From NCBI GenBank assembly GCA_041743835.1, contig JBGTLW010000120.1, forward strand, positions 1 through 18,977: 18,977 nt of DNA, read 5' to 3'. Source of the DNA: JBGTLW01 sp041743835. GTDB taxonomy: Bacteria; Planctomycetota; Phycisphaerae; Phycisphaerales; Phycisphaeraceae. This document shows positions 1 through 9,232 of this stretch, piece by piece. Under the pieces are notes generated by a model, which searched no databases, was not told where the DNA came from, and worked only from the letters and a program-made list of their open reading frames with translations. How positions within the stretch are numbered: position 1 is the stretch's first letter; each line of letters starts with the position of its first letter. The translations under genes were made by a program, and so were the position numbers.

Positions 1-285
1 CAGCACGTCGTGCGGCGCGCCGGACTCGGCAGGGGGCAGATGCAACGGCTCGGTCATCACCTGACGCCAACGGCAGGCCGCGACCACCCGATCGCCCTCA
101 AACCCCTGACGGTGCAGCACCGACGCCAGACGGATCAGCTCCTCGCCATCACTCTGCGGGGCAAGGCTCTGACGCGGCAGCACCACGGCCGCGCGCACGC
201 CGCCCCGGCCATCAAGCTGCACCGCCTTGACCGCCGAAGCGCCAAGGTCGATGCCAATCGGGATATGGGCTTGCTTCCGCATCAT
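1..285 (-). CDS. pilM: PilM-like pilus assembly protein (N-terminal part, cut by window edge)
   Basis: Only the first 95 codons are inside the window, and the reading frame stays open to base 1. The product begins MMRKQAHIPIGIDLGASAVK. IGIDLGASAVKAVQL at about residues 9-23 is the phosphate-1 loop of actin-like ATPase folds and has the typical wording of PilM. In known systems PilM is cytoplasmic, binds nucleotide and the N-terminal tail of PilN, and links the inner-membrane alignment complex to the motor. The start lies 5 bp after the pilC stop, so the two are almost certainly co-transcribed; a second ATG follows immediately at 282. GspL and the actin fold of FtsA are more distant alternatives. 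PilM is favoured by the motif and by following pilB-pilC. PilN/PilO-like genes would be expected beyond the left edge. Confidence 0.82.
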   Translation of the reverse strand, partial: MMRKQAHIPIGIDLGASAVKAVQLDGRGGVRAAVVLPRQSLAPQSDGEELIRLASVLHRQGFEGDRVVAACRWRQVMTEPLHLPPAESGAPHDVL

Positions 286-290
286 CACGC

Positions 291-1510
291 CTAGCTACCG
301 GCCATCGAGGTCAGGTCGAACAACGGCAGGAACATACTCACCGCCACCACGCCGATCACCAGCCCCAGCACGATCAATATCACCGGCTCAAGGATGCTGG
401 TCAGTGAACGGATCACCGTATCATTCTCTTCGTCCATGAAGTCGCTCATCATGAGCAGGAGTTGCGCGGTCTGCCCGGACTGCTCGCCGTTGCGGATCGC
501 CTCGTACACCGCGCTGTCGATCAGCTTCTCATCCGCGAACGCAAGGCTCATGTTTTCGCCGTGCTCGACGTGCTTCTCCGCCGCGGCGATCAGCGTGGCG
601 TAGTGCCGGTTGCCCGCCGCCTGCCGGGTCAGGTCCAACGCCTCCATCAGCGGCACGTGCCCGCTCATGAGCACGCCCAGCAGCCGCGCCAGACGCGCTG
701 TGATCAGGTTGCGGACCAGCTTCGCCAGCGGGGGCATGCGGATCATGACCGTGTCGCGCGTCATCTCGCCGCGCTCGGTGCGCAGCCACATCGCCAGCGC
801 AAAGCCGCCGAGTATCAACAGGATGAGCACCGCCCACCAGTAGTTCCGCAGAAGGCTGCTCAGGGCCATGAGGAACACCGTGGTCGGTGGCATGGGCACT
901 TCCAGCGAGTTGAAAAGCCCGGTAAACCTTGGCAGGACGAACACGATCATCGTCACCAGCACGCTGAACGCGACACTGATGAGGATCGCGGGGTACGTCA
1001 TCGCACCGATAATCGAGCTGCGCACCTGGATCTGCTTGATGAGCATTTTTGCCAAGCGGTCGAGCATGTCGGGCAGCTTCCCGCCGGACTCGCCCGCCGC
1101 GATCAGCGAGCGGTAGATCACATCGAAGTACTTCGGGTGCTCGGCCATGGCGTCGGACAACGCATCGCCCTGCTCGACCCGCTCGCGCACCGACTTGATC
1201 ACGCCCCGCCACGCCTCTTCCTTGGTCTGACGCTCCAGCGCGGTCAGGGCATCGGCGATCGGCGTGCCCGTGGAGATCAGCACGTGCATCTGCCGCGTCG
1301 TCATCGCAAGCTGTTTTAGCCGCTTGCCCCGCCCCACGGGCAGCTTGAACCGCCCACCGCTGGCGGCAGATTTAGCCGCGGACGCCTCGGCGATCTGCGT
1401 GACGAACAGCCCCTTGTCGCGCAGCAACGCCTTGGCGTCGAGCACGCTGTGCGCTTCGACCTTGCCATGCTGGGCCGAGCCAGCCGCGTCGTAGGCGGTG
1501 TACTGAAACG

Positions 1511-1514
<4 letters not shown>
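291..1514 (-). CDS. pilC: PilC/GspF inner-membrane platform protein
   Basis: This 407-residue protein has the usual length and layout of the T2SSF family. Two repeated cytoplasmic helical domains (about residues 68-165 and 272-373) carry the paired signatures AAGESGGKLP (139-148) and RNGEQSGQTA (341-350). Three membrane segments lie at about 172-195, 225-243 and 374-397. In type IV pili and type II secretion this protein is the inner-membrane base that the hexameric ATPase turns or pushes to add pilin subunits. Its ATG overlaps the pilB stop by 4 bp (ATGA), which implies translational coupling, and pilM starts 5 bp downstream. The first ~60 residues form the small N-terminal domain often seen in PilC. 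Whether the machine is a retractile pilus or a secretion pseudopilus cannot be told from this gene; PilM next door leans to the pilus. Confidence 0.93.
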
Positions 1515-3304
<1,790 letters not shown>

Positions 3305-3338
3305 CGTGGTCTGTGGCTGGCTGGGGCGTGGGGTTTCA

Positions 3339-3674
3339 TCAAAGGAAGCTGCGCACCGCCTGGTTTGCGTCTTCGTAGAACTCAAAGCGCGGGGAGAGGC
3401 CGGTCAGCTCAAACACCTCACGCAGCGTCGGCCCAACGCCGCAAAGCCGCAGCACCTGGCCCGAGTCCTCCAACTGCTGTGACGCCTCGACCAGCACCTC
3501 GAGCCCGCGCGAGTCCGCAAACGGCACAGCCGAGGCATCCACCACCAGCCGGCCCATGCTCCGGCTCATCGTCGCGGCCACACGCTGGCGGAACTGGTCC
3601 ACATCCCCCTGATGCAACGCACCATTGGGCTTGACGACGGTCACCGCGCCGTGCTGCTGTTCCTGGATCTCCAT
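3339..3674 (-). CDS. STAS-domain protein (anti-sigma factor antagonist-like)
   Basis: The 111-residue product is one complete STAS domain, the size of SpoIIAA and RsbV. LVVDASAVPFADSRGLEVLV contains the DSxGL loop whose Ser/Thr is phosphorylated by anti-sigma kinases in that family. Here the loop reads DSRGL, so the first Ser is present but the second position is Arg. By family knowledge it would bind a partner protein in a phosphorylation-dependent way. No RsbW-type kinase, PP2C phosphatase or sigma factor is encoded in the window, so the partner is unknown. AGAGGA (3682-3687) lies 7 nt before the ATG. The gene sits 57 bp after the histidine kinase and 34 bp before pilB on the same strand, pointing to a role in regulating or localising the pilus machine rather than a classical stress-sigma switch. 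Confidence 0.85.
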   Translation of the reverse strand: MEIQEQQHGAVTVVKPNGALHQGDVDQFRQRVAATMSRSMGRLVVDASAVPFADSRGLEVLVEASQQLEDSGQVLRLCGVGPTLREVFELTGLSPRFEFYEDANQAVRSFL

Positions 3675-3681
3675 CGTGCTG

Positions 3682-3687
3682 TCCTCT
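3682..3687 (-). promoter_or_regulatory. Ribosome binding site of the STAS gene
   Basis: On the minus strand this reads AGAGGA, 7 nt before the ATG at 3674. It is one of the clearer Shine-Dalgarno sites in the window and fixes the start of the STAS gene. Confidence 0.6.
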
Positions 3688-3731
3688 CACCGCCCCACCC
3701 GCCGGGCGCGCGGGGCTTATGCAATCAACGG

Positions 3732-5570
3732 TCAGCCCACCTCATTGGCGATGGGCAGTGTCAGCGTGAATGTCGTGCCGCGGTTGAGCTCGGAGTCCAC
3801 GGCGATGTCCCCGCCGTGCAGCCGCACCACCTCGCGCGACAGCGCCAGCCCAAGCCCGGAACCGGCGACCTCACGCACGCGCTTGTCCTCCGCCCGGTAG
3901 AACCGGTCGAACACATGCGCCATGTCCGTCTCGCTGATGCCGATGCCCGTGTCCTTGACTTCCATCGTCAGCACGTCCGTCGCCGCCTCGACCACAACCT
4001 CGACCCGCCCGCCCTTGGGCGTGTACTTGATCGCATTGCCGACGAGGTTCTGGAACGCGACAAACAACCGGTCGCGGTCGGCCTGCACGACCGGGAGCTT
4101 GGGCGGCAACGCGAACGACATCTCGATCGCTTTCTCGCGGGCCGCGGCCCGGTAGTCGTTCTCCAGCTCCTCGAACAACGCATCGAGCCGGACATCGCCC
4201 AGTTGCAGCGACATCGAGCCCGCCTCGATCTCCGAGATGCTGAGCATGTCCGTGACCAGCCCCTCGAGCCGACGCGATTCGGAGTTGATGACGTTCAAGC
4301 ACTGACCACGCAGCTCCGCATCGTCATCGCCCGACTCAAGTGCCGTCTCGACGTACAGCCGGATGTTTGTCAGCGGCATGCGCAGCTCGTGCGTCGCCTG
4401 CGCGATGAAGGTGTTCCGCGAGCGCTCGGCCACGCGCTGCTGGGTAATGTCGTCGATGATGACCACGGCCGCGGGTGCATCGCCCCGCATCACCGGCCGG
4501 ACCGAGAACCGCAGCACCCCGTCGCCAAGCCCGTCCAGCCGGTCCACCTCCAGCGTACACCGCTGACGCGATGAGCCGGACGCCGCCTGCATCACAGCCG
4601 ACGACACCGCGCTGTCGAGCTTCATGTCGGCCCAGACGCAGCCGAGCAGTTCGTCGCGCTTCTTGCCCAGGAACACCCCGGCCGCACCGTTGGCGTAGAT
4701 GACGTGCAGCTTCTCATCGACAAGCACAAGCCCCTGTGACAGCGCGTTGCACGCGTCGGCCAGCTCGCCGCCGGGCGCGTGACGTGAGTCGATCGCGGCC
4801 CGGGCCTCGTCCTCGACCCGCTGCTCCCACTTGCCCTGACGCTCCAGCAACAGGTTGTTCCACGTGCTGGCCAGCTTCCCGAAGACGGGGCTGACCGCGA
4901 GGGCCGCGGTTGTGGATTCGCCGTGCGCCATCGCGTGTAGCGATTCGCTGATGGCCGCGAGCGGCCGCACCTGCCCGCGCATCTGCCGATACACCAGCAG
5001 CAGCGCCACCAGCGAAACCACGCCGATGACACCGATGCCCGCCTCCGTGGCCCAGGCCTCTTCCACCTCGTGTGGCCCGGCGGTGAGTTCGAGCACAAGC
5101 CCGCCGCGCCCCGCGACGAACAGCGGGTAACGCAACGAAAGTTGCTGGCCGTGGCGGTCAAACTGCACGCTACTTTGTTCGCCGGCGTCCCAGACGGTGG
5201 GCAGCATGGTGACGGTGATCCGCGAGGGGTCGCCATCGGCGATGACACCGCCGTCGGGCATGACGACCCGGCAGAGGTCGAGCTTGTGCTGCTGCGCGGT
5301 GTTCATCACAAGCCTGCGGAGCGTGGAAAGCTCGCCCGAAAGCACCAGCGACTCGACAAGCTCAGACAGCACGTTGCCCGCGGCCCGGACTTCCTGCTCA
5401 CGCGAGGCGTTGAGCGATTGCGTCTGCGAGCGCGTGGCCCACCAGCCCGCGGCCGCCATCGCCAGCGCGAGCGTGCCGATCAGCGCCATGCCTGCCGGCG
5501 CGACGGACGACTCTCCGCGACGGATCAGCCCAAACCACGGCCGTGATGTGAGATTGCTTGCGTTACTCAT
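3732..5570 (-). CDS. Membrane sensor histidine kinase (PAS-containing, PhoR-like)
   Basis: This 612-residue hybrid of sensor parts has TM1 at about 25-44, an extracytoplasmic stretch to about 175, and TM2 at about 178-196. A HAMP-like linker follows, then a PAS domain (about 268-375, with GLVLVDEKLHVIYANGAAGV), a HisKA domain and a HATPase_c domain. The phospho-acceptor is His394 in HELRMPL, where most relatives have Thr for the Met. The N box contains FQNLVGNAIKYTPKGG and the glycine boxes read VKDTGIGIS and GSGLGLALS, so the ATPase fold looks intact. By family it autophosphorylates and passes phosphate to a receiver protein. The stand-alone receiver gene starting at 5806, divergently transcribed 235 bp away, is the nearest candidate partner. 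The gene is first in the minus-strand pilus block. The likely ribosome site, GGGAGG on the minus strand, is about 12 nt upstream of the ATG, slightly distant. Confidence 0.92.
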   Translation of the reverse strand: MSNASNLTSRPWFGLIRRGESSVAPAGMALIGTLALAMAAAGWWATRSQTQSLNASREQEVRAAGNVLSELVESLVLSGELSTLRRLVMNTAQQHKLDLCRVVMPDGGVIADGDPSRITVTMLPTVWDAGEQSSVQFDRHGQQLSLRYPLFVAGRGGLVLELTAGPHEVEEAWATEAGIGVIGVVSLVALLLVYRQMRGQVRPLAAISESLHAMAHGESTTAALAVSPVFGKLASTWNNLLLERQGKWEQRVEDEARAAIDSRHAPGGELADACNALSQGLVLVDEKLHVIYANGAAGVFLGKKRDELLGCVWADMKLDSAVSSAVMQAASGSSRQRCTLEVDRLDGLGDGVLRFSVRPVMRGDAPAAVVIIDDITQQRVAERSRNTFIAQATHELRMPLTNIRLYVETALESGDDDAELRGQCLNVINSESRRLEGLVTDMLSISEIEAGSMSLQLGDVRLDALFEELENDYRAAAREKAIEMSFALPPKLPVVQADRDRLFVAFQNLVGNAIKYTPKGGRVEVVVEAATDVLTMEVKDTGIGISETDMAHVFDRFYRAEDKRVREVAGSGLGLALSREVVRLHGGDIAVDSELNRGTTFTLTLPIANEVG

Positions 5571-5805
5571 GGATCAGTCGTACCTCCCGCGCGGGCCGTG
5601 ACGGGCCACGGCCTCGTACTGTGTGAGTATCGGTCGATTCGGGCCGGATCTGAGGCCGGTGCCGCGTGTAATGACTGGTGAACCCGTCGCGGCTTATCAG
5701 ACCCTCCGCAATAACGCCCTTCGTCGATCAATCGGGCCGCCTAAAGCGCCGATGACTATCCGGGCCGGTCAACCCATCCCCCGGCAGACCCACGGGACAA
5801 TACGC
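5571..5805. promoter_or_regulatory. Divergent intergenic region with small inverted repeats
   Basis: These 235 bp lie between the divergent histidine kinase and receiver genes and should hold both promoters. I see a 10-bp palindrome CCCGCGCGGG at 5586-5595, running into a 7-bp stem GGCCGTG/CACGGCC (5594-5600 and 5607-5613, 6-nt loop). Both lie in the probable leader of the kinase gene. I could not assign a convincing -35/-10 pair on either strand. An open frame runs through from 5623 into the receiver gene, but its extra 61 residues resemble nothing I recognise and precede the normal start of a receiver domain. Confidence 0.4.
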
Positions 5806-6225
5806 ATGCCTCAGCTAGCCGCCACCATTCTGGTTGCCGACGACGAGACACACGTCACGCACATCCTGTCGCTGAAGCTCGGAGCGCTGGGCCATCGCGT
5901 CCTGGTCGCCCGCGATGGGCACGAAGCGCTGACGCTCGCGCAGCAGCACCGGCCGGACCTCATCATCACCGACTTCCAGATGCCCCTGCTCTCCGGTTAC
6001 GACATGGCGCGGCGGCTCTTTAGCGACCAAGCCACACGCGGGCTGCGGATCATCATGCTCACCGCGCGGGGACACAAGCTCAACCCCGACGAACTCAAGC
6101 AAACCCACATCATCGAGCTGATGGATAAGCCCTTCCAGATCTCCGCCCTGAGCAGACTCGTCACCAAGCTGCTGGCCACCCAACCCGCGGGGGTGCTGGC
6201 CGCAACGGAGGGTAATAGCCCGTGA
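5806..6225 (+). CDS. Stand-alone receiver-domain response regulator
   Basis: The 139-residue protein is a single REC (CheY-like) domain with no DNA-binding or enzymatic output. It shows ILVADDE (acidic pocket), DLIITDFQMPLLSG (phospho-acceptor Asp), IMLTARG (switch Thr) and the conserved Lys in DKPF. The ATG at 5806 was chosen because the REC fold begins 8 residues later; the open frame reaches back to 5623 without homologous sequence. Its stop overlaps the GTG of the HD-GYP gene by 4 bp (GTGA), so the two proteins are translationally coupled. Together they resemble an RpfG-type REC-HD-GYP regulator split into two chains. The divergent histidine kinase is the natural candidate phosphate donor. 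The output is probably protein-protein, perhaps with the HD-GYP protein; this is inferred. Confidence 0.9.
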   Translation: MPQLAATILVADDETHVTHILSLKLGALGHRVLVARDGHEALTLAQQHRPDLIITDFQMPLLSGYDMARRLFSDQATRGLRIIMLTARGHKLNPDELKQTHIIELMDKPFQISALSRLVTKLLATQPAGVLAATEGNSP

Positions 6226-7856
6226 CCCCCGGCGTACCGACCCAGCCGCCCGAGATCGCCGCGACACTGACCAGCCGTTGCCGGGCGCTCCGCCTGCCCG
6301 CGTGGACATGCGATCGCACGGGTGCTGTCACCGCGGGGCCGGGCCCGTTTGGCACTTCAGATGCGCTGCTGGGTTCTGAAGCGTTGCAGCAGCTTGTGAC
6401 GGACGCGGCCCGCACATTCATCGACGCGGTGGACCCGCAGCCGCTGGCTTGTGCGGCCGGGTGCTCGCTGGTCCCGGTTGTTCATGCGCTGGGTATCCGC
6501 CGGACGGGTTGCCATGTGGTATGGCTGTTGACCGAAGAAGCGCTGGCTGGCGCTTGGTTTGGATCGCTCTGCGCGGCGGCGGGTGTCAGCGCCGCTTCGA
6601 TGGCTGATGCGCTGCGCGCGGAAGTCTCGGGTATCACCGGGCCTTGCCATCACGACCCGCAGCAGATCAAGACGGTGCTGGGCTGGGCCTACGCCGACCT
6701 GCAGCGCGAGTCGGAGGACCGCCAATCCATCGACGAGTTCTGCCACAAGCTGCTCCAGTCGTATGAAGAGGTGAACCTGATCTACCGGATGTCCGCGTCG
6801 ATGAAGTGCCTGCCGGACCCGGGGCAGATGATGCAGGCGACGTGTGAAGACCTGGTCGATGCGCTGCCGTTTCAGTGGGCGGCGTCGGTGTTTGATAAGC
6901 AGATCCCGCTGGTGCCGGACCTCGCGGGGCGTGTCATCCACGGCGGGGAGCTGCCCGGCGGGAGGAAGCTGTTCACCACGCAGGCTCGCCGCGAACTCGC
7001 AGGGGATTGGCCCGAGGCGACGGGCATCCGCCTCAACTCGGACGGGCCACTAGCCGCGATGGTCGGCAGCCAGATCGTGTCCACGCCGATCATGCTCGGC
7101 GAGAAGGTCGTCGCGGTGCTGATCGCCGGGGGCAAATCTGGTCAGGGCGATGACCGCGAGGTCTGTGCCGCTGAGATGAAGATGCTCAAGGCGGCGGCCG
7201 ACCTGCTCAGTGTGTTCATGGAGAACGCCGCAGCCTTCCACGAGCAACGCACGCTCTTCATGGGCACGCTCCGCGCGCTGACCGCCACGATCGACGCGAA
7301 GGACCAATACACACGCGGTCACTCCGAACGCGTCGCGCTGCTCGGCCGACAGCTCGCGCTCGCGGCGGGGATGACCGACGGCGAGGCGCACCTGGTCCAC
7401 GTCGCGGGGCTGATGCACGATGTCGGCAAGATCGGCGTACCAGAGCACGTGCTGGGCAAGGCGGGCCGGCTCGACGATGCGGAGTTCGACCTTATCAAGC
7501 AGCACCCGGTCATCGGTCACCGCATCCTCCGGGACATCCCCCAGCTCAGCAACGTGCTCGATGGCGTGCTCTATCACCACGAGCGGTTCGATGGCCGCGG
7601 CTACCCCGAGGGGCTGGCGGGCAAGCGCATCCCGTCGCTTGGCAGGCTGCTGGCGGTGTGCGACACGTTCGACGCGATGAGCTCGACGCGTGCCTACCGA
7701 AGCGCGATGCCCCGACACGAGGTGCTCGCGGAGATCAAGCGCTCGGCTGGGACACAACTGGACCCCGAGCTGGTCGCGCACTTCCTGACGCTGGACCTCG
7801 CCGAGTACGACGCTGCGCTGAGCCAGCACCTGGACGCCTCACGACTCGCGGCGTAG
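6222..7856 (+). CDS. HD-GYP domain c-di-GMP phosphodiesterase with GAF-like region
   Basis: This 544-residue protein has a C-terminal HD-GYP domain (about 347-530). All signature residues appear present: GHSERV, LMHDVGKIGVP (about 396-406), QHPVIGHRIL, YHHERFDGRGYP (about 450-461) and VCDTFDAMSSTRAYR. The family hydrolyses c-di-GMP to pGpG or GMP at a metal centre. A GAF-like sensory region spans about 190-345. The first ~150 residues, with several Cys and Trp residues, I do not recognise. Translation starts at GTG 6222, with GGAGGG (6207-6212) 9 nt upstream, and overlaps the receiver gene by 4 bp. The MshEN-type sequence in the nearby pilB product makes c-di-GMP a plausible shared signal. 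No GGDEF cyclase is encoded in the window. Confidence 0.92.
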   Translation: MTPGVPTQPPEIAATLTSRCRALRLPAWTCDRTGAVTAGPGPFGTSDALLGSEALQQLVTDAARTFIDAVDPQPLACAAGCSLVPVVHALGIRRTGCHVVWLLTEEALAGAWFGSLCAAAGVSAASMADALRAEVSGITGPCHHDPQQIKTVLGWAYADLQRESEDRQSIDEFCHKLLQSYEEVNLIYRMSASMKCLPDPGQMMQATCEDLVDALPFQWAASVFDKQIPLVPDLAGRVIHGGELPGGRKLFTTQARRELAGDWPEATGIRLNSDGPLAAMVGSQIVSTPIMLGEKVVAVLIAGGKSGQGDDREVCAAEMKMLKAAADLLSVFMENAAAFHEQRTLFMGTLRALTATIDAKDQYTRGHSERVALLGRQLALAAGMTDGEAHLVHVAGLMHDVGKIGVPEHVLGKAGRLDDAEFDLIKQHPVIGHRILRDIPQLSNVLDGVLYHHERFDGRGYPEGLAGKRIPSLGRLLAVCDTFDAMSSTRAYRSAMPRHEVLAEIKRSAGTQLDPELVAHFLTLDLAEYDAALSQHLDASRLAA

Positions 7857-7881
7857 CCCGAACACACCGCAGGCGGATCGG

Positions 7882-7887
7882 TATCCT
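7882..7887 (+). promoter_or_regulatory. -10-like hexamer for a probable leaderless transcript (aminotransferase)
   Basis: TATCCT sits exactly 6 nt before the ATG at 7894, so a normal start of transcription would fall on or next to the A of the ATG. No Shine-Dalgarno purine run is present and the -35 region is poor. The same spacing recurs upstream of 16606 and 17801. Confidence 0.4.
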
Positions 7888-7893
7888 ATCGCG

Positions 7894-8988
7894 ATGCTCG
7901 ACACGCCCAGCCGCACACTGATGGGCCCCGGCCCCTCCGACGTCCACCCCCGCATCCTCGCGGCGATCGGCCGCCCCACCATCGGGCACATGGACCCCGC
8001 GTTCATGCGCATCATGGACCAGACGCGCGCCATGCTCCAGCACGTCTTCCAGACGGACAACGCGATGACGCTCGCGGCCTCGGGCACCGGGAGCGCCGGC
8101 GCGCAGATGCTCATGGACAACCTCGTCGAGCCGGGCGACACCTGTCTCATCGGGATCAATGGCGTGTTCGGCAACCGGCTCAAGGACAAGGCGCAGCGGG
8201 CCGGGGGCGTGGTACACACGCTCGAAACTTCCTGGGGCGAGGTGTTCGACCAGGACGCGGTCATCGCAAAGATCGAAGAGCTCAAGCCGGGGCTTGTTGC
8301 GCTGATCCATGCCGAGACATCGACCGGAGCGCTGCAGCCCGTGGACCGCATCGGCGAGGCGGTGCATCGTCACGGCGGGCTGCTGGTGCTCGACTGCGTT
8401 ACCTCGCTGGGCGGGCTGCCGGTGATGATCGATGCGTGGCAGGTGGACGCGGCCTACTCGGGGACGCAGAAGTGCCTGTCCTGCCCGCCGGGCCTTTCGC
8501 CTGTGACCCTGAGCGAGCGAGCGATGCACAAGGTGCGTCACCGCAAGACCAAGCCCAACTCGTGGTATCTGGACCTGAATCTTGTCGGCAACTACTGGGA
8601 CGGCGACCGGGCCTACCACCACACCGCGCCGATCAACATGGTGTATGCCTTGCACGCGGCGCTGGAGCTGGTGATGGAAGAGGGGCTCGAAGCGCGATTC
8701 GAGCGGCACCGGGCCATGCACGAGAAACTCAAGGCGATGCTGGTCGGGCGTGGGATCGAGTTTGCGGTGCGCGAGGAAATCCGTCTGCCGATGCTCAACG
8801 CGGTGAAGGTGCCCGCGGGCGTTGATGACAAAGCCGCGCGGGCCCGGCTGCTCAAGGAGTTTGACCTGGAGATCGGCGCGGGGCTTGGCGCCGCGGCGGG
8901 CAAGCTCTGGCGCATCGGGCTGATGGGCCACAGCGCCCGGCATGAGAACATCCACACGCTGGACCGAGCGCTCGCGGCTGTGCTGTGA
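7894..8988 (+). CDS. Alanine/serine-glyoxylate aminotransferase (class V)
   Basis: The 364-residue PLP enzyme aligns along its whole length with the AGXT/PucG family. It has the N-terminal LMGPGPSDVHPR, the PLP-ring Asp167 in VLDCVTSLGG, Lys193 in SGTQKCLSCPPGLSP as the Schiff-base lysine, RKTKPNSWYLD, YHHTAPINMVYALHAAL, and GLGAAAGKLWRIGLMG near the C-terminus. The reaction moves an amino group from alanine (or serine) to glyoxylate, giving glycine and pyruvate (or hydroxypyruvate). Which donor is used, or whether ureidoglycine is the substrate as in PucG, cannot be decided here. No purine-catabolism or serine-cycle genes are adjacent. The gene stands 37 bp after the HD-GYP gene on the same strand but has its own -10-like box right at the ATG. 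Only 58 bp separate it from the small lipoprotein gene downstream. Confidence 0.92.
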   Translation: MLDTPSRTLMGPGPSDVHPRILAAIGRPTIGHMDPAFMRIMDQTRAMLQHVFQTDNAMTLAASGTGSAGAQMLMDNLVEPGDTCLIGINGVFGNRLKDKAQRAGGVVHTLETSWGEVFDQDAVIAKIEELKPGLVALIHAETSTGALQPVDRIGEAVHRHGGLLVLDCVTSLGGLPVMIDAWQVDAAYSGTQKCLSCPPGLSPVTLSERAMHKVRHRKTKPNSWYLDLNLVGNYWDGDRAYHHTAPINMVYALHAALELVMEEGLEARFERHRAMHEKLKAMLVGRGIEFAVREEIRLPMLNAVKVPAGVDDKAARARLLKEFDLEIGAGLGAAAGKLWRIGLMGHSARHENIHTLDRALAAVL

Positions 8989-9000
8989 GAACGCGGTGCA

Positions 9001-9023
9001 CGCGGTTTCAACCCAAAGCCGCG
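9001..9023 (+). other. Small stem-loop between aminotransferase and lipoprotein genes
   Basis: CGCGGTTT (9001-9008) pairs with AAAGCCGCG (9015-9023) with one bulged G and a CAACCC loop. No T tract follows, so it is not a standard terminator. It might modulate read-through into the lipoprotein gene, or be chance. Confidence 0.25.
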
Positions 9024-9046
9024 ATCCGGCCGATATCGCATACACG

Positions 9047-9232
9047 ATGCCGCGCCGCCTCTACCCACGCATCCTGCTGCTGTGCCTGCCGCTGGCTCTT
9101 GCGCCGCTGGCTGGGTGCCACATGGCCGAGGCACTGAGTCACGACATCGAGGACGCCAGCGCGTACACCGGCGAGAAGATCGCATCCGGCGGGGAAAAGC
9201 TCGCCGACTGGGTCCGCAACCTCAACGACTGA
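9047..9232 (+). CDS. Small entericidin-like lipoprotein
   Basis: The 61-residue product begins with MPRR, a hydrophobic stretch (LLLCLPLALAPLAGC) and a lipobox LAGC, giving lipid-modified Cys24 after signal peptidase II. The mature part is short, charged and amphipathic: ALSHDIEDASAYTGEKIASG and then a GGEKLADW segment. This resembles entericidin-type peptides (DVxxxGEKI...A), small membrane lipoproteins of uncertain function. The ATG at 9047 was chosen because signal-peptide features start there; the open frame begins upstream, inside the aminotransferase gene. The last 11 bp overlap convergently with the 3' end of the histidine kinase gene on the other strand. Role unknown. Confidence 0.75.
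   Translation: MPRRLYPRILLLCLPLALAPLAGCHMAEALSHDIEDASAYTGEKIASGGEKLADWVRNLND

Noticed and set aside
3305..3385. N-terminal extension of pilB to 3385
   Set aside because: It would overlap the STAS gene by 47 bp, and the MshEN-type region begins only after the ATG at 3304.
5623..5805. N-terminal extension of the receiver protein to 5623
   Set aside because: The 61 extra residues are not similar to anything recognised, and receiver domains begin where the 5806 start places them.
7735..9045. 436-codon open frame antisense to the HD-GYP end and the aminotransferase
   Set aside because: Same shadow composition and no motifs; it crosses two well-supported genes and their boundary.
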